DNA of 64,000 bases from Beroe ovata. Taxonomy: Eukaryota; Ctenophora; Nuda; Beroida; Beroidae. The stretch is taken from positions 144,926-208,925 of the forward strand of contig CAMPET010000047.1 of the NCBI GenBank assembly GCA_946803715.1. The letters run 5' to 3'. Of the stretch, positions 57,101 through 64,000 are shown piece after piece. The position numbers and the translations under genes were made by a program. The notes below the pieces were generated by a model, which was not told where the DNA came from, searched no databases, and was given only the letters and a program-made list of their open reading frames with translations. Positions within the stretch are counted from its first letter, which is position 1. Every line of letters begins with the position of its first letter.

Positions 57101-60100
57101 AAGGAAGGTTGTTCGTCGCGACATCCTGTTCATTATTTTTAGAGATCACTTGTTGGTATTGGAGGATGAGGTTATGTAGGTATGATATACAGTATACATG
57201 TTCAGTCTACACTACTAATATACTGAATTATAAAATTAGTCCACATCTAGAGAACGTTCTGAACGGTACTTATCTGACTACTTCATATATAATGATGAGG
57301 ATGGATGCTTTACTTCATGTCTTCTTCCTCAATCATACACAACTATAATATAGACTGTATCTCTGAAGCTATATCATAAGGTCCGAGCTTATGCTATATG
57401 TTCATGAAGATTGGTTTTTGGATGACTGTAATAGATTGGGCTGTGTCGAGACAGGGACTAAAATTATACCCCATTCTGTAATAACTCCAGACAACGGAAT
57501 CATGATTCATCCATCCCAGACTCTTGCACCTCAACAAGGCAGGAGATTATCTGTAATTATGCAAAGTTGTCCAGACGGAATAAACCGGATTGAGCAATAA
57601 TAATCATAACGTCATCGCGATTAAAGCGCAATCTAGACTGGCACTGGTAATAATATCCGGTATCCATGTTAAAATGAAGGTTGAAATTCCACTCGATGCT
57701 GCTCCAGAGATTACATCATACTTGGATCGGTGAAGATCAGTGATCACATGATGAACTTACTGATTGCTGTCACAGTTGCACACGCAATACTGTTATTTAA
57801 TCGCATAATTTAGAATTTGTACTGAAATCAAGCATTTCATCAAGCTTCATTTGTGATCAAACGGTACAAGTAAAAGAAGGAGGAAAAATCGATGATCTCA
57901 TTAATTTGATTGGAAATATTTTCCTTTGATGATATTCACGTAAGTCGTAAGGTTTGATGTGTGAAGACTGAAGACACATAAAGCAAATAACCATTCATCG
58001 ACTGATATCGAGACAGTATTTCTGGCATATCGCCAACATACCCACACATGATTTTAGGATGATTTTCCCTATCTTTGGCGCCGATGTTTTCTACTCGAGG
58101 TACCTATTTATTCATTTCTGGGGGAAAAGGCTGACACACCACATGAAGTGGCTGTTTCAATGTTAACATTTGTGCCAGGATGACTAATGATCGTGCTCAG
58201 TACAATATATGATGGGTTACGATTGGAAAGCAGATATAGATCGTAGGAACTATACCTATCTTCATTATGCATGTTGTCCAGCGTTCATTATTCAGATCCT
58301 AGCACAGATTAGCACATAATGATGCACACAAACAGCCACAAAAACTACAAAAACACAAACAACCACATACCACAAAAACACACATATTTATACTTTTATA
58401 TTCTAGGTACATACACACCACACAAACAGACAGACGTCAACAGTCAACAGACCAACAGACCGAACACCATGAAAAACAAACACACAAACAGTAGTCAGTA
58501 CCCACATACTCATAGTCTAAGTACTGTCTAGAGACTCAGGGTTGATACATCAGGTGCACGAAATCAAATCTCTCTCTCTGAACCATCAGGAGATTTAGAG
58601 ATTTAGACAAGTCTTGGTTCCTCTAAATTATACGAGAAGTACCTACTATCTCAGAACACGCACATTATTATATACCTACTTTGGTATACATCTAAAAGAA
58701 AATATTGTCTTTTGATTGATTGTTTATAGGTGATGACTGATTAAAAACACATGGAAATCTAGTTTTTTCCTCATTTCATGAAATGAGGAAAAGTTTCACT
58801 TCGGGATATCTCCAGTGTTTGGCTACTGAATAATACCATGCTGTTTTAGAATTGTATCATTAACATGCATCGATCAACTTTATATTGTCAATTGAAGGTC
58901 TGCTCCATTATTTGCTGTTATGTTTGTACACAATGAATAATGAATACATTCAAAGTAGAGAACAATGAATCTCAAGTGGGTTACTCATTGTGTGAAGCAA
59001 GTATTGAAATAGGTATCACAATTATTGATGAAACAAAGGTTATTGTGAAACGGTCTCTATGAAGGAAAGCAGATCAGTGTACTATCAGTATATTATCAGT
59101 GTACTATCAGTGTACCGAAGCGGATAATCCCCACTACTCACCCCCCATCAGCATACTCCATTTCTATCATGAGGGTTCCATCCTCCTCGAAACTGTCATA
59201 GTAAGCAATGATGTTGGGGTGATGCAGCATTCCCAACACTTTGACCTGGAGGTAGGAGAGTTCAGGAATGATGTTACTATAGTAGCTTACTAGAGGGTTT
59301 ATAAGAGGGTTGTTAAAAGGGGTTGTTCATTTGGAGCTATGTAAGGAGGTTGTTAGTATGATGGAGTAGTTAGCTAGGGTTTCTTAGTTTGGAGAGCTCT
59401 TAAGAAGTAAAAGAGTTAGTCGGATAGGTGATTTTTCTCGTTGTCCCTTCCATTGTGTATGGAAATGTCAGATAATTCGTACATAAAGATAGTATCTTAT
59501 CCACCAGTAAGTGTTAGTGACTACTACGTTTCTAATAGTGATGACAAATATAACACAAGTGTAACCGACTAAATCACGTCATAGCTCGCTTGTAGAGCAT
59601 GTATCAACGTATAGAGCTATCACTTCATGTGCATGTGAAGATAGTACCAACAAATCTACGTGATACTGATCAATCACAAAGATACACTTTTCATACATAT
59701 ACACACACTCGTATCCTCATTCATATTCTTCATTAGAGAGAAAAAGAGAATAAAAACTGCCATTTTCGTCTCCGTAGGTATACACTATAGGTACGTACAC
59801 GCCATGTCCCGTTAATTGTGTGGATTTACTGAAAGGAGTAAAACATCGTTTAAATCATTATCCGTAACCATGGCAACATCTGAGCAACGTGGTGCTGTGA
59901 GCCTGGAATTCGGACCTGAACACGATAAGCTGTGGCATCCATGCACTGCCGCAGAAGACATTTGAAAGATTGATTAATTGGCATATTACCCCCTAGGTAC
60001 ATCTTCATCCTATTATAGTAGGCATATCGAGACATGCTTGGGAGCATTGAAAAAAAGCGATAGTTGGATGATATAACTATGATCGTGCGGATAGAGCTAA

Positions 60101-61500
60101 TATGACTGGAACACACAGGACTGTCGTGTGTGGCCTCGTGCTAACCCACCTCATTCAATGCCAGTTGACGCTCCGTGTAACTGAGATCGTGCATGTTAAT
60201 CTCCTTCAGAATAACGAGGGACTCATCATCCTTCTTCCGATATAGGACAGCCGCACCATAGGCCCCCTTGCCCACTGTTCTTATCTGAGAGTACTTTAGC
60301 TATTATAGGTGCCCGGTAAAGTTGATCAGAGGCTGATTCTCTCAGTGATACTTTTATCTCAGATATGAGAAACCAGCTAGATATTCTATCAATCATCGTA
60401 ACAGTAAACCCTCTATTATCTCTCACTTGGGGATATGAAATATAGTTGAAGTGACGTTTTACCTTCTCAAATTCGGCAAGGGTAGGTTGGAAAAACCTAG
60501 AACCTGTCTCATGTTGCAACTTTTCTGGATCAAAATACATAGCATTCAATCTGAGAGTAAGGTTAGGTATAATGATGATATCTAAGATCAAGGATACAGT
60601 GTTGTAACTGTATCTGAAGGAATAGAACAATTAGTTGAGATAAACAATAGCTTACAATCCATTATCGTCCAACACAAAAGAAGGCCATCCATGAACTCTA
60701 ACAGATAAAGCCTGCTTTATCTTTTCTATAAGTGCCTGACCCTCAGGATGCTTTACCAAGGAACTCGCTATTATGTCAAGCCTCCCAGAGGCACTGAAAT
60801 AACTTTAATATCGAGAATGAGGTCCTGAATTTTGTCAAACAAACTATAAAAGTTCGCCAGTGATCATAATTCAGCACGAATCTTGATTTATTCGACAACA
60901 GTTATGAACAACATAGAAAATGAAACTTTGCTCACCTAATATATCTGGTTATTAAGGTGGCAATCAGCTGCCATTCTTCACTATCAGTAACTTTATTAAC
61001 AGTTAATATCTGAAATTGTGATAATTTAGATAATCAAATATTATTACATGCGCAATGCTCACACCCTTCAAAGAAACGTAACTCACTTTCTCTTTGTCTT
61101 TCCCTCCACAAATAACCAATCCACCTCCCTGTGAGTGCATGACAAGGCCCAGTGAAGAAAACTGCTTGTCTCCAACCCTCTCTTCTACTAAATCTACAGA
61201 ATGATTTTGTTATGAACAAGATAGGTGCTTATAGTTTATAAGTCCTTCAGTTTCCTTTCCTTTGACAACACAAACCTAGAAGTGATTTAGTCGAACATAG
61301 ATCAAATTTGTAATGCACACACATTACATCATTTTGTGCAGCAGAGATGACAGAAGATGCATTCTTGAGCCTGAAATAGTGTAAGAGAGAATGACAGGGT
61401 GCCAATCATGTATCATCGTGGAGAATCTTATCTTGATAGGAAACACAAACCTTGATGAAACCAACACAAGCTTTAGGCCATTTCCATCTTCTTCTCCCAT
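44956..61500 (-). CDS. NEK9: NEK9-type kinase with an N-terminal DUF4347-like domain, RCC1 repeats and coiled coil
   Basis: 29 exons read downward from ATG 61498-61500 to TGA 44956-44958. All junctions are GT-AG and in phase, giving about 1,333 residues; human NEK9 has 979. Order: DUF4347-like part (residues about 9-155), protein kinase (about 182-430), RCC1 propeller (about 480-805), a basic PRKKKRR nuclear signal (about 924), a conserved WLRRELE patch (about 1005, cf. human WLRKELE) and a C-terminal coiled coil (about 1180-1333). NEK9 acts upstream of NEK6/7 and Eg5 in spindle assembly in vertebrates. Catalytic residues are present: GKGAYG, VILK, HRDLKSAN (303-310), GDFG (322-325). RQTQE in the coiled coil fits an LC8-binding motif. 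NEK8 was considered: its kinase is similar, but it lacks the C-terminal tail and coiled coil. Confidence 0.9.
46121..46610 (-). other. NEK9 tail patch WLRRELE with flanking disordered exons
   Basis: The frame 46364-46610 carries RSPTGLL, then [21 protein letters not shown]. Human NEK9 has [20 protein letters not shown] at the matching place, which is the best single argument for NEK9 rather than NEK8 orthology. Confidence 0.75.
47566..47754 (-). repeat. 9 x 21-bp minisatellite starting at a NEK9 exon end; every unit carries a splice donor
   Basis: On the minus strand the consensus unit is GTAGGTGACAACCTAATTCA followed by G. Units 1-5 end in CAG and begin GTAGGT or GTAAGT, so each boundary reads CAG/GTRRGT, like the real exon end at 47755. 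Units contain CTAAT or CTGAT before the CAG, like a miniature branch point and acceptor. The frame stays open through all nine units in the exon frame, giving LIQVGDN repeats. Confidence 0.92.
49577..50992 (+). CDS. CAT-fold acyltransferase (condensation/PapA/BAHD-like), nested antisense in a NEK9 intron
   Basis: 471 residues, a single exon, ATG 49577, TAG 50990-50992, AATAAA at 51069-51074. It lies wholly in the 2.3-kb intron 49092-51377 of the opposite-strand kinase gene. The active-site motif HHxxxDG is present ([11 protein letters not shown], about residue 145), and near the C-terminus FSWGQV resembles the structural DFGWG motif of BAHD enzymes. Length fits a one-domain acyl-CoA or thioester-dependent acyltransferase. 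It has no signal peptide or membrane segment, so it is probably cytosolic. Substrate unknown. An alcohol-acetyltransferase or wax-ester-type activity is possible. The single exon and enzyme family raise the option of horizontal acquisition, not shown. Confidence 0.75.
   Translation: MEDGPSDPGLWITRKLGHFEGEIFGDIAVESAMNDLQTTCIQSDHLDPRLMERAYRAVIFNQPQLRADVRKGEDGDTYFTPATDFSDVFQFIDQSGEGGVRGYAGCWDFAEELVCTPFPTCKGKPPHKCYLVKRPDCYIMINVYHHGIGDGTSGFIIIKETLRQYNLLISGQEVDLCPLSPLPSDVDMFRDVKVDEILEEIKQKMLTKVGEQKSLLPLDMEEIAAAKKGDWYRNRTLHAMGSEVGCEELKKVCKSHGVTVGCYGAAALIHALSAAYIKRNGGQFPKHGLPSALYPPFLTNMRKFLNPSPSDYVMVFIGTLGCMKVHIGEDTTVMDTAGSIGEQLKRCLSEKWAPMIIGNEEYFENMPNLPLGRKNEFFLSSKGIFSHPTEFSWGQVKSIHSMGCDWSPKYANQTVLFHTVNGVVDYTVVCCDGKNNVTDAREVFDLFVNLMENSGRVSQDCTVMDVVKHFG
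51069..51074 (+). terminator. Poly(A) signal of the nested acyltransferase gene
   Basis: AATAAA 77 bases after the stop codon and still inside the host intron, which supports this being an independent transcription unit. Confidence 0.6.
51303..51364. repeat. 16-bp tandem repeat ATAATCACGAGTCT next to a NEK9 exon
   Basis: About four copies of TCACGAGTCTATAA between the nested acyltransferase gene and exon 51378-51605, inside the NEK9 intron. Confidence 0.8.
51633..51730. repeat. 15-bp minisatellite CAGGTGGTGACAACA
   Basis: About seven copies lie directly upstream (in kinase-gene sense) of exon 51378-51605, within the intron 51606-52585. On the + strand each junction reads CAG/GTGGTG, but the host gene is on the minus strand. 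Confidence 0.85.
52925..53020. repeat. AGGATAATG-type short repeat
   Basis: Irregular copies of AGGATAATG/AGGATAACG in the NEK9 intron 52662-53026, next to the donor of exon 53027-53143. Confidence 0.6.
53925..54293 (+). repeat. Duplicated ~160-bp block with hammerhead-core-like motifs, separated by (TG)n
   Basis: Copies at about 53925-54085 and 54131-54293, followed in each case by TG microsatellite (the first with a single N at 54118). Each copy has CTGATGA, an exact inverted TCATCAG 6 bases later, and GAAACGTC 23 bases after that (53935, 53948, 53977; and 54141, 54154, 54183). CTGATGA and GAAAC are the conserved core words of hammerhead ribozymes found in Penelope-like retroelements. It lies in the NEK9 intron 53904-54522. 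Confidence 0.6.
54751..54870. repeat. 16-bp repeat GGAATACCCAACTTCT with an inverted half
   Basis: Four direct units (about 54751, 54768, 54783, 54799) are followed by inverted units. TCGCGAACACCCAAC and GTTGGGTATTCGCGA form a near-perfect hairpin of about 15 bp arms at about 54796-54831. In NEK9 intron 54645-54928. Confidence 0.8.
55941..56875. other. NEK9 intron without recognisable content
   Basis: AT-rich intron between kinase exons. No coding exon, element or RNA gene recognised. Confidence 0.7.
56996..59141. other. Large NEK9 intron (2.1 kb)
   Basis: Contains three copies of the palindrome-bearing unit ATCACGCGTGAG at about 57023-57069, a CA/AC-rich stretch at about 58320-58510, and otherwise AT-rich sequence. 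Its open frames are short and unsupported. No nested gene is seen here. Confidence 0.65.
60463..61500 (-). other. N-terminal DUF4347-like domain exons of the NEK9-type gene
   Basis: Exons 61451-61500, 61276-61370, 61087-61193, 60936-61009, 60656-60793 and 60463-60550 encode residues 1-184. The sequence [20 protein letters not shown], then [17 protein letters not shown] and [18 protein letters not shown], has the layout of DUF4347: beta strand, helix, strand, then a small-residue loop with His (residue 68) and glycines. It ends in FEK, directly before [10 protein letters not shown] of the kinase. Human NEK8 and NEK9 have no such domain. The assignment to DUF4347 is from memory of the family pattern and needs a profile search. 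Confidence 0.55.
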
Positions 61501-63225
61501 TACATTTTAACAGTAATAACAATATCTGCTCCTCCTACATTGTACCTGTATTTATCACTAGAAAGGAAAGATTGATGTGAAATTCGAATCAGATTAAGAT
61601 TATTGTTAGTTCTTATCAGATAGTTTTAATGAGTTCTCAACAAGAACTTCAGAGAAAGTGGAACAGTTGATGTGTGACTACATGCAAATGTTGTTCAGTC
61701 AGGAAAAGGATAACACTTGCTTGGACTACCATTTAGCTATTGGACTGACGGAATAACTGCCACTATTAACAAAATTCCTCCTCAGAAAGAACAACATAAC
61801 AACTGCAACATAGGCTTGCTACAGTAAATCCTCAATTCATAAGTATGTTACAGTGTATGAAATCAATATATGATCCAACTCCATATGAGACACGAATCGA
61901 TACGTGCTTCAAGAAAGAATATATTTTGAAAAGAAATATTGTTTCATATATTGAAACATCAACGTAATTTTTGATTGAAATACTATTTGGCTGCATTTTA
62001 ATTTTTTTAAATATTTTGCGTCGCGGAAGCAGCAGGCGACATTGCGCGCGCGTCAATTTTGAATTTTTTTCAAAATTTCGTCTTTCAATTGTTTGGTTTC
62101 CAATTAATCAATTTTCACTTCGATAATTCAAAAATAGATTATGCAAAAATGATCATCAAAATTGATGATAAGACGGCTGATGTGAGTGCAAGACGCGCCG
62201 CGCACAAAAAGTATTATTGTCGGAAGCAATTATAAAAAAGTTGTCGATCGACGATAGACCCTGTCGAGAATTTCGTTTGATCGCGCGCGGCGCAAACTTA
62301 TTCTCGCGGCTTGCATCAGCGGTCTGGCATCGCCCGACAATAAAAAAAAGTTATATTTTGCTTGCTTAGTTGAATTTTTGATTTGCTTCTGAGTTCTTCA
62401 AACTTCAAGAATAAAATCTTTTCAGGAAAAATCATTTGTTGTAATAATGGTGCTGAATATCCAATGCAAATAAGAAAAGTCATGCCATGTTCTTATTTGA
62501 GATGGAGATGCCTATTGCCTAGTATATTTAGAAAAATATTTGCACTGTCTTGCATTGCAAATTATACATTACCACTGATATCAGCAGACTTTCTAAAAGG
62601 TTCAACACAGACACTTTAGGGATCATAGATGGGGATCATGGTGTGTGAAAGAGGGATCTTTTGGTAACTTTGATGATAAATAGGACGAGTAGTGTTGTTA
62701 CGAACATTTTACTGTAGCAATAAAACGAAGCGTTGATCTGTTGTAATATTTCAATTCATCTATCATGAATCATAATCATACATCTGAAGATATTGGTTTA
62801 ATAGCAAGCTGATAATTAATCACCCGTGTCAATATACAATGTACAATATTCTACCTACGTACTAATTACATATTCACATATTTCCTATATAATACATCTG
62901 TCTAGTGTTAACTGTGATAATAATCCGGATGTAACTGTTCATACATTAAACTGGAAACATGATCAGAATATATGATACTATAACACATACACACACANTA
63001 CAGTGAGCAACCAGTTTCCCCTGAAGTTCAGATGGTAAGGAAAACTAGTCTTTTATTTGTTTACAGTTTAATAGACTCTTTTGATTCTGTCTGGTCTGTT
63101 AATTATGAACAAGGTTCAATAGTTATGAGGTTGAGACACACTTTTTAGAAAAGTTATCGTAACAGTTTGTGGCATTGGTAAGAATTGCTATCTAGTACAA
63201 ACTGTATCAATTTGAAATTTTTCAG
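61501..63225. other. Upstream region of the NEK9-type gene and spacer
   Basis: No coding exon is supported. The first 300-500 bases should contain the kinase promoter. A MITE copy lies at 62241-62340 in a CG-richer patch from 62030. A single N is at 62998. Confidence 0.65.
62241..62340 (-). mobile_element. Second copy of the 25.0-kb MITE, inverted
   Basis: It begins TTGTCGATCGACGAT and ends GGCATCGCCCGACAA (inverted ends), with the reverse complement matching the 25043-25159 copy nearly base for base. It lacks an internal 18-base stretch (AAGCGGCTTGCGTCAGCG region) present in the first copy. A-rich flanks (ATAAAAAAG and TAAAAAAAAG) may be a slipped target duplication. Confidence 0.7.
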
Positions 63226-63321
63226 GGTAGAATTTCACCTACATATGCCAGAGCCGAGCTGGCTAAGAAGCTTGTTAATAGGAGAAGTATTGGTGAACTC
63301 AGACAACAGAACTACACATCA
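63226..63321 (+). CDS. Single exon with an RPEL-like motif (PHACTR/MRTF-type), gene continues beyond window
   Basis: A 96-nt exon between a tttttcag acceptor and a TCAG/gtaatt donor, coding about 32 residues: ISPTYARAELAKKLVNRRSI followed by GELRQQNYTS. LxxKLxxRRSxxEL with a following N resembles RPEL actin-binding motifs, in which an Arg may stand for the Pro (as in RRTREEL of MRTF). RPEL proteins bind G-actin. One exon only, so both the gene and the family are tentative. Confidence 0.35.
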
Positions 63322-63894
63322 GGTAATTCCTTTGAAAAATATTCACTGAGTTATACCACAATGCACTGATCCCTCTGACAAGATCTTTTGTTACTCATGA
63401 TTGAACATAAACATCTCAACTGTTAAACTGTTATTTGCTGTACAGTGTACATAGATTTATGACCCTCCACTTCGGCAAAATGAATCATATCTCATCCTTG
63501 TCTATTGTTGAAATCATAACTTCTCTTCTATTCAGTACAGGCTATAAAGCTTTTGATTTCTTTACACGGCTGTGTCACAAATATTATTATCTTATGCATT
63601 CAGATTAATGTGAGAATAATACAAGAAATGTTTAATATGACATCTCATATTTCATTCACTAATTCATCTCTCAGATCTTCACAATTTACACAAACTCACT
63701 GGCACAAAACATGATTGTAACATGTCCTCCTTAGCCAGCCACTCGCCACTATTACACTGGTATAAATGATGCTCTGTTGAACCAGTTAACTTCCTGGTTC
63801 CAAGGAAAAGTAATTAGCATCATATATTAATTTGAGTGTGCTTTTCTATATACGTGGCTCCATCTCTTTTATTTTCATGGCATACACTAGCTGT

Positions 63895-63932
<38 letters not shown>

Positions 63933-64000
63933 GTATGTGTGGGTGATAGTGTGGAATAGAGAGTAAGATAGTGTCTGAGGGGGGGAGAGTATGAGTGTCT
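63322..64000. other. Terminal stretch with (TG)n microsatellite
   Basis: Presumed intron of the gene that begins near 63226. A TG microsatellite is at about 63891-63935, then purine-rich sequence. No further exon recognised. Confidence 0.6.

Larger units (their letters stand above)
55238..60284 (-). other. Kinase-domain exons of the NEK9-type gene
   Basis: Exons 60150-60284, 59142-59245, 56876-56995, 55805-55940, 55557-55685 and 55238-55351. Seen in order: glycine loop GKGAYG, Lys in VILKEI, C-helix Glu in [91 protein letters not shown] and DPEKRPGVD. All are NEK-family hallmarks, and no catalytic residue is lost. Confidence 0.95.

Noticed and set aside
58319..58531. Thr/His/Asn-rich 70-codon frame
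   Set aside because: CA-rich low-complexity sequence inside a NEK9 intron.
1..64000. CRISPR array, operon or bacterial contamination
   Set aside because: Spliceosomal introns throughout and metazoan genes from end to end. The tandem arrays lack unique spacers.

Overview
This is nuclear DNA of an animal with motile cilia. It carries an axonemal dynein heavy chain, a UVRAG autophagy gene, a NEK9-type mitotic kinase, COQ4 and STEEP1, all with metazoan-type proteins. Introns are short GT-AG introns of about 60 to 1,500 bp, base composition is intermediate, and microsatellites, sequencing gaps (N runs) and small inverted-repeat elements are scattered through. Compact spacing and several genes nested inside introns suggest a non-bilaterian or small-genome marine invertebrate. 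A ctenophore is my best guess, but no marker in the window proves it.

Layout. 422-24259 (+): 3' about 90% of an outer-arm beta-class dynein heavy chain (DNAH9/11/17 type). About 31 small exons are followed by one 5.3-kb exon coding AAA3 to AAA6, then five short exons. 24260-25643: spacer packed with GC-rich foldback elements, including a MITE with a 9-bp target duplication. 25644-26273 (+): intronless STEEP1. 26609-29015 (+): securin-like gene with seven exons. 29433-30761 (-): intronless multipass transporter. 32331-33270 (+): COQ4, three exons. 33903-42794 (+): UVRAG, with two intronless antisense genes inside its introns: a papain-fold protein that has lost its catalytic cysteine (35362-37329) and a small type I membrane protein (40079-40663). 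44956-61500 (-): a 29-exon NEK9-type kinase, read as one continuous phase-consistent frame of about 1,333 residues. It hosts another intronless antisense gene, a CAT-fold acyltransferase (49577-50992). 63226-63321 (+): a single exon with an RPEL-like actin-binding motif, start of a gene running off the window.

The genes do not form an operon or pathway. Shared themes are cilia and mitosis (dynein, NEK9, securin-like) and membrane traffic (UVRAG, STEEP1). The most unusual items are: an N-terminal domain of about 155 residues fused to the NEK9-type kinase that resembles DUF4347; intron-edge minisatellites whose every unit repeats a splice donor, one of them 9 x 21 bp and also readable as a seven-residue repeat; the nested intronless genes, including the pseudopeptidase with a calcium-loop-like insertion; a perfect 36-bp palindrome centred on an E-box; and a duplicated block with hammerhead-core-like motifs.
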